Source: Deroplatys truncata
Lineage: Eukaryota; Arthropoda; Insecta; Mantodea; Mantidae
Reading direction: 5' to 3'
DNA length: 64,000 nucleotides
Assembly (NCBI GenBank): GCA_030765065.1
Contig: CM060990.1
Location: forward strand, 667,256,618 to 667,320,617
The translations under genes and the position numbers were made by a program. A model generated the notes under the pieces. The model saw only the letters and a list, made by a program, of their open reading frames with translations. It made no database searches and was not told where the DNA came from. Every line of letters starts with the position of its first letter. The stretch's first letter is position 1. Positions 22,695-34,813 of the stretch are shown piece after piece.

Positions 22695-24308
22695 GTAAGC
22701 AAAAACTAATTTTTTAAAACTGTACACCTTTGCTTACAATTTCAGTTCTGTTGCATTTAGAATTACAGAATTTAAATTTATATTATATATAGTTTGATGT
22801 ATTCTGGTAGTGTTAGTAGTTAATATGAGGCACTGCAGATATTGGGGGGGAACTTAATAATGAGCAAGTGGTATCTTCAGGTTATATTTATTGGAAATCT
22901 ATACCCAAATTGGTATTTAATTTATTATTTTTTTAAAAATATTTTAATGTCACATTCATTTCTTTAAATGAATGATTTAAGAAGTGTATACATTACACAC
23001 CTTATCAACATTTTCAAGATAAGTCCACATATAAAAGAAAAGAAGGGATGAAAATCTAACTCTGTTGATTTCATTCTTAACATCTGTAATGCTTCATATA
23101 CTGTATATGCTAGAGACATAGAGACAGAGGACAGAGAACAGAAAATGAGCAGAAGGCTACTGTAAGTTTTTGATTTTGATATCATTTATAAACTGGATTA
23201 CATATGAAGTGTAAATTATCATATTTTCATGGTGGTCATGTTTTCTTAAGGTGTTAACATTATTAGATGCTGTTTTTTCTGTAGCATATCTTGGGTTTCA
23301 AGGTTGGATAGACTGCAACACTTGACATATTATCCTACTATTTGATGCAATCTGCACATTATATTTTAGTATGTCAGACAATTGGCTCCCCAAAGATTTA
23401 TATTCAACTCAGCTTTTTCTCAGTAGTTGAAAAGGTGCTTTGTTTTGCAGGTGATGTTTATAAATCTGGTGTCTTTGGTTCTTTCTGTCAAAGCTTTTTT
23501 GCTGCATTTATGCCACCATACAATTTCATTACCACAGACAACATACATATCCCTGCCTCTTATTAGTAATAGAACTGGTTTTCAACCACCTATACTTCTT
23601 GCACTAGGTGTAACTGAAATGTAAATGTTTGTTTATAATTTATAAATAGAATGAATTTAAAGGTTAACCCTTTTATTCTATAATTCATACTGTTTTTGTG
23701 CATCAGTGATGGGATAGAATTTTTCAATAAAAATTCTATTAGGTCTGGGCTAGCAGGTCCACTTACTTTGGTGATACAATTAAACACAGACTGTGGACTT
23801 CTATGCACACTGAACTAACATGTAAGTAAATTGTAACAAAAGGAAATAGCAATATGACTTTCTGACTGTGCAACCAACAATGAGATGATCTTCATGATCC
23901 CCAAGGCCCATTTACTATGCACTGTGGGGCACTGAATTTGAGTGGAGATGACAAGAAGGAGTATGATGACCAGTTACATTAAAGCTAAGATTGGGGTTAT
24001 TAAGTGTCAGCTCTCATACTTGGAGGAGTGTGGCTATCAGAATACCAATCAGTTGTTTGAGATGGTACCCCTTTCATATACTGGCCTTTATGTAGGAAAT
24101 TATGTTTTAAATAAACATAAACTGATAAGGAAGAGAAAGTTTGTGGATCTTCCTTACAAAACTCCTCTTTGATTAATTTTAAATTATACATTGCTTTTAA
24201 AATACTATAGCCAGTTTAAAACTTTCAGAAATATTAGAACTAGGCATCATAGAATTTTAAATGTTAAGTTTCTAGTTTAAAAATGCAACCTTTCCACATT
24301 TCTATAAA
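22695..24308. other. Intron, no recognised element
   Basis: Start of the giant collagen intron. Short frames on both strands show no motif. An A/T-rich patch lies near 22920-22970. Confidence 0.45.
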
Positions 24309-24702
24309 AAGTAATATATATATATATATAAAATAAATCCTGTGGTGCCACAGCCTGGAGAGGGGCCTAGGCCTGCCAACCCGATTGCCAGCCTTGTGCC
24401 TATGTACGCACACCAGAGTTGGGTAATCATCCAACCAATATAGGTAGGTAATGTAGCCAGCATCACACATTCCCCAGCCCAGAAAGTTGGCTCATGAGGC
24501 CAGGACTGCTGCCTATTGCAGCTCCTCACTTTCTCATGATGCTGAGTGGATGTAAAATACATACCATAGATGTAAAACCTGCATCCCATGGGTGGAAATG
24601 AACCCAAGTGCATTCCATGGCTAGAAACCAGAGCACCATGCTCCAGCCCACTGGAATCGCCATAAATATATATAGTAAAATATATATATATATATATATT
24701 TA
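24309..24702 (-). mobile_element. tRNA-derived SINE (family S3) with AT-repeat edges
   Basis: On the minus strand 24665-24590 has an A-box-like TGGGCTGGAGCATGGTGC and a B-box-like TGGGTTCATTTCC, followed by a GC-richer body (24325-24590) that ends in an AT-rich tail of (TA)n at 24309-24330. A second (TA)n at 24673-24702 lies upstream. Composition contrasts with the AT-rich flanks. The B box deviates at two positions from the consensus, so it is old or a different tRNA ancestor. Confidence 0.65.
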
Positions 24703-26294
24703 TGAGAAGTATGTTAGCTTTTCTTCACACATTTAAAGTTACAAACCATATTCTTTCACTTTAAAACTTTTCGCCTCTTAACAGATTAATTTCAAAGAAC
24801 AGCCCTTACATCAGTAACTTAGTTTCATGCATTTAACTTTCCATTTGAGTAATTATTGGAATGTACATAATCACTTGGCACAGTTTTGTCCCATCAGATT
24901 CATTATTTTGAAATATAGAGAAAAAAAGGAATGACATACCAGAAAAAATAAATCCATCCATTAAAAGGGCACATTCTTAACATATGCTGAAGTTACACAT
25001 TTGCAAACTTTTCTACACAGGACATTTTTTGTCAACAGTAGAATACATTCATAAATCTCACATATATTCTCCAAAGTCAGTGTTAAAATGGGGAATGAAT
25101 ATTTTAATAACTTTTTTAAAAAATATACTCAAAACTAATTTTGTGTACCCGTATTCAGCTTTTGAGTAAAATAATCACTACGCACTATACATTTACTAAA
25201 ATAAGAAATTCACCTTTACTTGAGTTTCCCATGCTTCTTAAATTTTGTTAATAGTTTTGCTATGTACTCTTGTTTACAAATTACATGCATGAATTAATGT
25301 CATTTTTTTGGAAGGGGCTTTAATGTGTATTAAAAGCAGTAATAAAATATAATATTAAAGGATGTGATAAATGCTAACCTCTCTATTTAGAGATGCATTC
25401 CATTCTGTGATCCTCCTCTCACTAACAATTCAAGTTTACTCTTATGATTATGCTGCCTCTTTTAAAATGTAATGTTATTTAAGGAAAGGTTAGTTGGGTT
25501 ACCTTCATAGTTACAGTTTGTTTTCCTCATATGTCATTGGCAAGAGCAAACAGCTGATGGGAAGTAATAACACTGACCTCTTAACAAACTACTTAGGAAA
25601 GCTCCTCTTGCAGATGCTCCAATAGGGAAGACAGGTTCAGTTCACATGTGTGAGGAAAGTCCCTTCTTTGTAACCTAGGTATTCTGCCCTGCTACTGCTA
25701 AGTTTGGACACTAGGAGAATGTGACTTGGCCCTTTTGTTTAAGTATTTCATACATATACAAAGCTGTCTGCAATTGCTGAGAAGCCATTTAAACTGCACA
25801 CTTCTCCTGTATGCCACAATGCAGGTGTTGAAATATTCAGGGTTTGCATCTAAAATTCTGTAATAACTTCTTGAGTTGATAATTTATGCATAAGTTATTT
25901 AAACATATTTATGGTTCAAAATTAAAGAGAAGGCACCCTTTAGAGCAATCTGCCAGTGTTGAAATCGTATTGATATTTTTGGGTATTAGTGGAATTGAAA
26001 ACTTCAATCTGTAACACCAAATCTAGGCTTATACTTTCAGAAATTGTGATTAAACCTCAACCTTAGTGTGCTGAAAAACTAGATTACTTGTTCTTTTTTT
26101 TTTTTTGACGGGGCAGAGGAGGGAGGTAGAAAAGAATAAAATGCATTTTGGGGAAAAAAGTGAGTTGCTAATAGTGATTAGCAAAATGTTAAATGGCAGA
26201 ATTTGCAAAATGGTTGTCAAATGATATAGAGTAAGTTTATTATGTTAGGTCACAATTTCATTCTGCCACTCTTCCTTCTCTTAATATATATCGT
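24703..26294. other. Intron, no recognised element
   Basis: About 1.6 kb of AT-rich intron. T-run at 26095-26106. No coding or repeat signature. Confidence 0.45.
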
Positions 26295-27295
26295 TTAATA
26301 TCATTTGTATTTATTGTGCTAAGAGTTTTACAATTTGATTGTCTACTGCACTTTGACCCTGGCCACTCATTCAGTAGACAATCACTACAGTTTATTTACA
26401 TTTTACAATTTCCCGTCAACGCATTCTGTAAACAATCACTACAGATTATTTACATTTTACAATTTCTCGTCAATAAATTATCTTGTTTTTTCAGTTTTTC
26501 ATGTCCCATTTCTACTTATTTTTCACTTTTCGCTTATTGATTACTTAACCATCACATATTCAGTATAGTTTTCCATTCAAAGTAAGATACGCTACCTCTT
26601 ACTTTTCTCTATCCACTGTCCAAAGCCATTTATTTTTGACTTTACACAAAAACTGTCCAATGCTCCTAGCGTCCTTGCATATCATTTCGGTCATAAGCGT
26701 ATTTCTATCCCCCTTCAATCACTTCTTATTAAAAAATTCTTTTCTCCAATTTTCTGTACCTTGGCACTTAAATACTTGGTGTTCAATGTCTTCATTACCA
26801 CCACATATCAGACATTGGTTCTGAGGAATACCCTGTCTTAACCCTCTTAGCCTCCGTGCTCCGGTTCTTACCCATGCAATAGATTCTCTCTCTTCTTTAT
26901 TTACTATGTCTATATATTTTTCCCTACCACATGTATTTTTCATTGGCCTATAAGAAACTAATGAGCTCTTTTTGGCAATCTCATTGAACATGATTTGTAT
27001 TTCTATATCTTCCAGTCTTTTCCTCACCTTTTTCCAAAAATTTTTCACATTTTTTTCTCTCCTTCTCCACATGTCTCCTAACCCATTTTTCTCCAAAATG
27101 TTCCGTAAATTACTTACCCATCCATCATTCATTAAGCTATTCTCTTGGTATTCTATACATTGTCTTAACACATTACTTTTTCCTAGATTTAAAGTTCTGA
27201 ACCAAAATTTCAAAGCTCTTTCCATTATCTCTTCCCCTTAGTTGCCACCCTGCCCATCTCTAATTCTGCTACCTGTCTTACAACTAGGGGTTTAT
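26295..27295 (-). pseudogene. LINE-B 3' part with tandem 3' UTR block
   Basis: On the minus strand 27225-26719 is one open frame of 168 codons (MERALKFWFRTLNLGKSNVL, then FNEIAKKSSLVSYRPMKNT, NKEERESIAWVRTGARRLRG, then QCLICGGNEDIEHQVFKCQG), matching 20130-20620. The Cys/His motif is C-x2-C-x8-H-x4-C. The 3' UTR has the 53-bp block twice, as at 13620. The copy is truncated upstream at about 27295. It is the longest uninterrupted LINE-B frame in the window, so it may be the youngest copy. Confidence 0.9.
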
Positions 27296-27720
27296 TTTTA
27301 GGTATTTTACTTCATGAGGAACTGTCATCATCATGATCTAAAAAGTTGTTATGATCTCATAAAAATAGAATTTTGTTTCCACCTCTTTTTGGGATATCCC
27401 AAAGATCTCTCCCCATGGGGTTGGTTATGGAGCATAGCATTAGGGATTCTTGGGATCTCATTCACCTTAAATGACATATCCTGTTGTTCTGATAGGTGTT
27501 TATAAAATGGAGAACAGGCTTCAGGCCAAGGTCTTCCATTTTAACTTCATTTCGTATATGGTCCCATCTCGTATATCTTGCTGTAGTTCTCATGAAACAC
27601 ATTTCATTTGCTGTTATTCTGCTTTCATCCACTGGTCTTAATGTCCATACTTCACTCCCATAACACAAAACTGGCCTTGCTAGTGTTTCTTGACTAGGCA
27701 AGGTTTCATTAGTAGTTAAT

Positions 27721-27900
27721 CATTAGGAGTTGAATTTGGGACACATTTGCTTCACTTACTCTGTAATTTATACAGGACGTGTTTCAGAAGCTTTCGCCTC
27801 CATCATCAGCTGTAGGTCGACTGATGGGAGCGAAAGCTTCTGAAACATATCTATATAAATTACAGAGTAAGGGAAGCAAACATGTTCCTCCTAGTGCTTA
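27721..27900. repeat. Penelope-type palindrome with hammerhead-like cores
   Basis: Left arm 27721-27809 and right arm 27820-27900 are inverted repeats: TTGCTTCACTTACTCTGTAA on the left pairs with TTACAGAGTAAGGGAAGCAA on the right, with about 10 bp between. Each arm contains, reading outward from the centre, CTGATG, a stem-loop with a GAAA loop, then GAAAC. The unit sits between the two halves of LINE-C, so it inserted there. The single arm at 18650-18755 is a relative. Such inverted terminal units are known of Penelope-like elements; assignment rests on that and on similarity to the GIY-YIG palindrome at 45153. Confidence 0.75.
27773..27815 (-). ncRNA. Hammerhead-ribozyme-like motif
   Basis: Read on the minus strand: TACAG (stem I), CTGATGA (core), an extra T, GGAGGC-GAAA-GCTTCT (stem II with tetraloop), GAA, ACACGT (a two-base-pair stem III, AC with GT), C (cleavage position), CTGTA (stem I partner of TACAG). 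All invariant core bases C3 U4 G5 A6 G8 A9 and G12 A13 A14, the A15.1-U16.1 pair and C17 are present. The one extra U after A9 departs from the textbook layout, but the GIY-YIG-linked arms and 44.5 kb arms share it. Activity is untested. Confidence 0.6.
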
Positions 27901-28380
27901 AATATACTGAATTTTGCCTTTACTATTTATAAAGCTTCTAAAAATGAATTAAGGTTGCATTACTTTGTTGATTTTTCCCATAGTTTTGGAATATTTTAAA
28001 ATGTTATGTTTTATGTCTATACTATCTTCAAATGTTACATTATAGCCTAAATATGTGAAGAAAATCACTCTCTCTAAAATCTTATTATCCAAACATATTT
28101 TACTGGGAGCAGGATATTTCCCACAAAAGGCCATAAATTTTGTTTTCTCTGTATTTATTTTCATGTCACATATATTTTTCCAAATGATGTTTAGATTATG
28201 AATGGAGTATTGTAAATCATTTTCATAGGTGCTGTTAATACTAAATTATCTACAAATGCAAATAAATCCTTTTTCATGAGATATAAAATTTTTCTATTTA
28301 ATTCAAACTTTTTCCTAAGTTATCGATCATAATTATTTTATTCCAGGCTTTAATCCTAATAAAAGCTAGAAATAATAGCA

Positions 28381-29344
28381 TCAGCATTTGCACCAATAGA
28401 ACATAAACAAATCAAGATTTTCATGCATCTATGTTAACTAGAATCTGAGAAAATATTGCTTAATTAGGAAAATAGTAAACTTACGGGATTCAGTCTTCAA
28501 AGTTCTGCAACCTGGTCCATAGCTGTTGAATCATGATAATTTGAAGCAGAAAACAGGTGTGCAGTATTTTATTGAGAATTAAAAATAATGTGCTTACAGT
28601 TATAATATCTTTATAATTGATACACCATTTTAAAGAGGAGATTTAAAAGCATTAGAAAATATATTTTATTAAAAATCCATTTTTTTCACATAAAGCCCAT
28701 TCTGCATAACCTTAAGGTAACCCATTGGCAAAAAATGGATGAAAATGGCAATTTTTGTTTTACTTTCGGCTTCCTATACCATAATTAGGTTTAAACCTTT
28801 GGCTTTGATTTGCATGTATTTGTTAACACATCCATGCTCTTTAAATGACATAATGGAAGGATTTAAATCATCATGCCTAAGGACGCATGCCAATTTAGAT
28901 GCCCAGAAGCACTTAAGGTTTCTTTCCAGATCAAAATTCATTCTATTTATGTTTAAATAATGTGGTTTCTTATCTTAAATTTACTGACACACAGTGGCTA
29001 TGTTTGCTGTAGTATTTCAGAGATATCTGTTAACACAAATCATAAGCTTCATTTGAATGGAGGGATTATGTTGTATGTGTGGTGACCATGTGGTGAAAAC
29101 TTGTGTAAAAGAGTTGAAGCACTTAGTGTTCCAAATTCATTTCTCAAGCTTTATACATGGGCCACATAGATGTGTGTGATTATATGAGGAGAATCACTAA
29201 GTCCATCCATGGACGAAATGCTTTCTTGTATAGATCCCCCAATGTTGATAATGCTGAAACGATCTGTGTGATCCATGTGTTTCAAGTAGCACTCCTCCCT
29301 ATCATAAAAGGGCTTTAAAATACAGTGTTTAGTTCAGAAAATGT
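28381..29344. other. Intron, no recognised element
   Basis: AT-rich; no motif in the short plus-strand frame at 28739-28960. Confidence 0.4.
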
Positions 29345-29972
29345 ATAGTCCACTGAGACAAATAGAACAATATACACCATTTTAGAGAAGTGAAGATTTG
29401 CTTACATGACACTGTGTACATATATGCTTGATTGCTGTGTTTGTGTTCTGAGGAACTAAAAATGCATGTGTTGCTGCCAAAAAGTATCAGATATTGCTTA
29501 CTTGGATATTGATAGCAATATTATATCATGCTAAATAAATGAACGAAGAAAAGAAACCTCCTTACTTGAAGGTCTGTGCCAAAGAAGACTAACTTGCTAA
29601 AGTATTACAGCATGGAAGAGGAAATAATTGTTACAGGCAACAGTAGAGGTGTTATTAAGAGAATGAAAGTGCAAGAAACAAAGAGAAGCAAAGAAGTAAA
29701 ATGAGGTAAATAGTTTTTGCTATGTCATTCAAATGTGTGTATTCTCTAAAGCAAATGAATGCAGTGGAATGCCTGCAAAGGATACCAAGATGACTTTCTG
29801 TTACTTTGTTTATTATGCTAGTTTAAAAAAAAATGGCAAGAAGTATTAAGCCCCCTTTTTCTTGTATTATCCTTCAAATACAGTGATAAGATCCCAACCT
29901 AATGAACTTTCTGCCATCTCTCTAAATCATTCATATCTCTACTGAAACGGGTAGTTAAATTTGAGTGTATAC
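29345..29972 (+). pseudogene. Duplicated gene-remnant segment, copy 1, 5' half
   Basis: Aligns with the reverse complement of 59125-58500. Shared blocks include ACACCATTTTAGAGAAGTGA, TCTGAGGAACTA, TGCTAAAGTATTACAGC and GCAGTGGAATGCCTGCAAAG. The other copy preserves a frame here (TEVKNCLCDTLYILTVVLCP, then LKYYSLEKEIIAAGNSKSS), so an unidentified host gene may be the source, with an intron-like donor AAGAGGTAAAT. Copy 1 has more breaks. It is interrupted at 29972 by the hAT element and resumes at 32756. Confidence 0.7.
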
Positions 29973-32755
29973 CAGGGCGGCTGGTGATTCTGAACTTTGT
30001 GGTTCACAAAATTATCCTTGCAATTTGAAATACTTTAAGTAATAAATACGGAATAGTTTTTCACTATAGGCTGATTAATTTACGCAAACACACAAGAAAT
30101 GGGAATTCACAATATATAACACATGCACATTTCATAAACGGTGTAGCATATACCACTCACCTATTTATAGAGAAAATCAGCCCTTCTCTCCTTCCTGCCA
30201 ACAAACTAATCGATGATCTGTTCATTGAAGTTCTTGATCTGCATGATGAAATCCCTATCAATGGAAAGCACAGCCAACAGAGATAACCTCTCCTCAGACA
30301 TTGTGTTATGCAGAAATGTTTTAATCCTTTTCAGAGTAGAGAAACATCTTTCTGCCTCACATGTTGTCATGGGGATTGTTAGAGTGACACTTAGTAGATT
30401 CACTAAAAGTGGAACCTAAATTATTGTCCCTGAAAAACTCCATTAGTGGAACAATCCCAGTTGTTTTTAAATTCTTCAGTACTTGTGGAAAGTTCTGTGA
30501 TCAACTTCTTTTCTTCAATAAAAGAATATGTCCGAAGGGCAACTTTAATATGTTGTTCCGGGAATGAAGTATTATATTCTGAAAATCTGTCAGGCTGAAA
30601 GAGAACCGCTGCTCCCATATGAGCAACAAATCTGAACCTCTTTCATTTCAGTAATGATTACATCACAATGTAATGGCCTCTCATTTTCTTTCAGTGTGTT
30701 CCATAATTTTTCTTTTCTTCATTACATTCTCATCAACTGCAGTGGAACCTTTGGTGCTTCTAATTTTGAGAATTTCCACCTCAAAATAATTAAGTCTATC
30801 CTGGACCATTACAGGAGTACAGTCGCTCCTCTGAAGTTGGTTGTAGAAAATATCGACATGGGGCATAATTTTATGGAAGAAGGACAACCAAAATATGAAA
30901 TCTGCATCACTTAAAATTTCAATAAAACCAGATGCTTGAAGAACAGATTCTTTCGCCTCTCCTTATGATTTTCATACATTATATTAACTCAACCCTGTAT
31001 TCGAAAACTGTGTTGACAGATCTAGATTGAAAGTTCCATCTCGTTTGCACTGATCTTGGCAGCCACTTCTGCACTACTTCTAAAACTGATGTGCTCTGAG
31101 AAGAGTTAGAGAAAAAAAGCACAAATTCCTTGAAGATTAATGAAGAAAATTCGTACACTACTATTCGCTGATGCTGCATTTAACATAATTAAGTTTAACT
31201 GATGCGCATGGCAATGAATGTATTCTGCAGACCTGTACTTCTGTTTTATGATGGATTGAACGTCATTTTTCAACCCAGACATAACATTAGGCCCATCGTA
31301 TGTTTGAGCAAGCAATTTATGTTCACAGCCTAGCAGATGTCGATCAAGTTCTGGCAATATGCATGGGGCTAAGTTATCTGCTTTGTGCCCTATAGGATTC
31401 ACAAAACCCCAGTACCTTTCCACTGGCTTATAGTTTACCAGATATCTATAGACAATTACCATTTGATACTTGGATGCTACATCGCTGGTTTCATCTGCTA
31501 TGACAGATAAAAATGGGGAGTCTTTTATTTCTTTCGACATCTCCTCAAGACAGACTTCAAGCATGCATTGCAAAATCTCATTTTGAATCATTTTTGATGT
31601 TCCCTTAAACACTGTCGCATTTTCCAAATGGTTTTTCAGAACACAGTCTAGCTCTGCACTGAAATTTATCAGTCCATGAAAAATACCAGGGTTACTTGAA
31701 GTCACTGACTCATCATGTCCTCGAAGAGCCAACTCAAAGGCCCCATAAAACCTAACGCAGTTAATAATAATGTTTAAAACATATCTATTTTTGAGCCACT
31801 TTCTGGTTGTGTTCTTCAATTGCTCTCCGATACGCACTGTCCATCTGTTTTGCTATATTTACATGCAAACATAACAAGAATGACAGTATTTTTCATGTGC
31901 AACTTTGACGCTACATGTTTTTTGGCGTGGTCATGAAGATGCTGCAAATCATTCACGCCATGCTTTGTCCATGTATCTTCACCACCAAACAAACTGCAAG
32001 GAAAGCAAAGCGGGGAGTTTTTAATATCACAACCACACATCCAATCATATTTCTCATATACATTGCTGTTAAAATTCCTGTTAAAACTTCTTGTTTTTGT
32101 TTGAACTACCTGAGTGATTTTTAGGTATGGTGTGGCCCTGCCAATGCATTTAATTTCATTCTTTTCCTCCAAGTTGAGCGTTGAAAACAGTTGCATTAAA
32201 AGAGACTGAATGGAATTCATTGTTTCTCCTTATAGCAGCGTTTACCTGTATTTAGCTAAATAAACCACTGTGATTCATAAATTAACACCTGATACACACA
32301 ACATGGCACAAACCACGTGACATACAGGCAATGTAATGATCAGAGATGTTGTTCAACAGATAGAAGACCGGAAGTGAGGTAAACATTTACTGTGAATTCA
32401 TAATGGCTCTGTGTATGGGACGAAACGAAAAGTATTGTTCCTGTTGATCATCCTAGTCTATGCTCTCTGACTACTAGGTTAACCAACAACATGCAGCTTA
32501 TGCCCCACACTTCCATCCACACACCTCTGCGCTCCATAGGTTCGTCATTCCCTATACTTCACCATTATACCAAGGTGGATTGCAGCCGGGAGTGCACTAC
32601 TTGGCACCTGCAAACAATACAATGCTTGCCAAAGTCCACTCCACAAGATCATGTCAGAATGATAACCGAAATGTATGAATCGTATATGTTATTTACATTA
32701 AAGGGAGAGCCAGGATTTTGGTTTTAGCGCAAACTTGCTACCATATTAAGAAGCC
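29973..32755 (-). mobile_element. hAT element (ZMYM1/DUF4371-like transposase), inserted in copy 1
   Basis: The left boundary starts CAGGGCGGCTGGTG, a typical hAT terminus. On the minus strand the transposase reads in four or more broken frames: 32220-31816 has a TTF-type zinc finger (YEKYDWMCGCDIKNSPLCFP, then WTKHGVNDLQHL and HASKLH-type His); 31837-31106 has the DUF4371/RNase H core with IADETSDVASKYQMVIVYRY and AQTYDGPNVMSGLKNDVQS and HCHAHQLNLI; 30403-30206 has the dimerisation tail TTCEAERCFSTLKRIKTF and LSLLAVLSID. Full proteins of this group are about 700-800 residues, and the parts fit that span. Stops and shifts inactivate it. The right inverted terminus and an 8-bp duplication were not found, so that end is damaged. 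Confidence 0.88.
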
Positions 32756-33385
32756 ATAGGCCCAGGATTTAACACTCCAAAGCAGTCAATGAAGCAAAGA
32801 AGTAAGGAAGTTGACTCTCTCATACAAAACAGGTTCAAGAGTGAATGAAGACTTGAGGCTGAGCTACAGTTTTATATGAAGATTGTGGATGAAGAGTCTG
32901 CATTCTGGAGCAATAACCAGAATGAAGAAGAGTATGACTGGTTGGAGGAAGAAATGGACATTATTTAAAATACAGAAATGCAGTTGTGTTTGTTGAAAGA
33001 AGCATTGATATAAAGATATTTACAGAAAAGGAAACAAATGAAATTTGAAGACTCACTTTTTTCCAAAAAAAATCCATAAACCGAAGTATAAAACTGCTTT
33101 GTAAGTGAAATTAAATTTGTTGATTAAAATGTCATTAAATATAATTTGTTGCCATTATTTTGCAATGCTCATGGTAATATTTAGAGTATAATTAAACAAA
33201 ACATGATTTTAGTGATAACAGTGTTTATGAAAGTGGCATTTGCAATACAGTTAGGTATGAAGAGCTTTAAAAAGCATTGGTAATTTTAGGAGAGATCAGT
33301 TTTTCCTCTCTGCTGAAAGCTTTTTTATTGTGCACTTAGCGCTTTTTGATTTGATGCTCCTCGTATTTGTGCACGAGTGTTCATG
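32756..33385 (+). pseudogene. Duplicated gene-remnant segment, copy 1, 3' half
   Basis: Resumes the match to the other copy at CAGGATTTAACACTCCAAAG (copy 2: CAGGCTTTAACACTCCAAAG). A plus-strand frame at 32850-32970 reads LEAELQFYMKIVDEESAFWS, then NEEEYDWLEEEMDII and a stop, parallel to HEEEEYDYLEEETGII in copy 2. The acidic C-terminus in both suggests the end of a real protein, unidentified. The non-coding 3' flank also matches to about 33385, so this is a DNA-level duplication and not only a processed transcript. Confidence 0.7.
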
Positions 33386-34809
33386 TTACTTGATTGTTTA
33401 TATTTGTCATCTTATCTTTACTCAAAAAAGATTTTCATTTTAAGCTTGAGTTACATTCTCCTTTTGTTCACATTCTGACATATCTTACTCAAAAGATGAA
33501 TTATGGCACTATACATTACATAATGATGTTCATCTTCAGATTTATCCAGAAATATAAGACGTTCCCCCTCTTCGTCATTAAGTTTTCTGTACCTGCCCAA
33601 TAATTTTGCTGAACTGTAGTCCTCTTGACATATCTGCTTTTATTTGGTGAAGACATTCCTATAAAGATATACATAAGAATGTGCAAATTAACATAAATAG
33701 AAATAAAATGTAAATACTATGGAATGTTGGCCTTTGTATTTGGAAAAATACAATATACTGCACACGGATGCTATTCATACTATTAATAAGCAATAAATAG
33801 TTTAGTCATGAACCACTGAAAAATGAAAGTAATTTCTATTGAAGTAGAGGTTTAAACAATAACCTCAAGGCTTTTGGGTGTCAGTTGTCAGCCATAGAGG
33901 AGAAACTAAATATTTGTTGTTCCTAACAATAGGCATATTCTAATAAGAATGCAGAAATGTCAGTGATTAAAGTGCAATTTGAAGGTACAAAAAACTATTT
34001 TTGTATAGAACTCATACAGGTGACAACATAACAAAAAGAAAATTGATGGGTAAGAATGTCACCTGCACAATTACTGAAGCGTTAAAAACTGCACATCAGT
34101 AGTTGAGAATTGTGCATGCTGACCATGCCACCCCTAATACTGTTCTCTCTTCATGCTGTTCTGAGGCAAAAGATGCCGTGGACATGCAGTTAGCCATGGC
34201 TTATCCTTGGCTGTCATACCACTGGGTTAGTTTTATGATTTTCTTAATGTATTTAAGAAAATTAATGTAAAATATAATTTCATAGATTTGAGAAGTTTCA
34301 CTTTTAGTTAATTTCATAATAATATGCATATTGAAATCCTGACACATGGTTCACCAGTGATTCACAGTGGTAGAGGTTATGTTTAATGCAACCGAAATTA
34401 TCTTCTGTCAGATCCCTGTTATTATGAACATACAACTTTTTTTAACCACCAGAATCTATCAGGCAAACTTTAACTTTTTGATTTTCCAGAACATTGTCTT
34501 TTGATAGCAATTCAGTATCAAATTAGGTACCCGATAATAAAATATTTTAGACGTAGTCCTTTTATATAAAAACAATTATAATTTTGAACAACCTATGAAG
34601 TTTTCTTACAACGGAAATGCCCCAACTGGAGAGGCCCAATTTCTTTCCAAAATAAATTTATAGGTAGATTTTTGGACAATAAAAACATGGTAAAAGTCAT
34701 TTTGCTAGCTTTTTTGCCTGTAATAATAAAGCTATTCCATTCTATTATGATTTGAAACCTGTACTTATACTTTTGAATTCTTAAAGTGGACAGACTGATA
34801 ATGTCAACT
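33386..34809. other. Intron, no recognised element
   Basis: AT-rich with no motif. The frame at minus 34593-34826 crosses the piggyBac end and is incidental. Confidence 0.4.
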
Positions 34810-34813
34810 TTAA

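Larger units (their letters stand above)
27310..28380 (-). pseudogene. LINE-C reverse-transcriptase remnant, split by a Penelope palindrome
   Basis: Minus strand, 5' to 3': near 28260 the polymerase box is degenerate (AFVDNLVLTAP in place of FADDLVL.A); 28164-27949 gives MKINTEKTKFMAFCGKYPAP, SKICLDNKILERV, FTYLGYNVTFEDSIDIKHNI and KINKVMQP. After the palindrome, 27701-27462 gives LARPVLCYGSEVWTL, ESRITANEMCFMRTTARYTR and WDHIRNEVKMEDLGLKPV, then a tail with NRICHLR. The two halves join as expected for one insect LINE C-terminus (LQ.KL.KTLARPVLLYGSE.WTL). The catalytic Asp pair is lost. The element is 5'- and 3'-incomplete. Confidence 0.82.
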
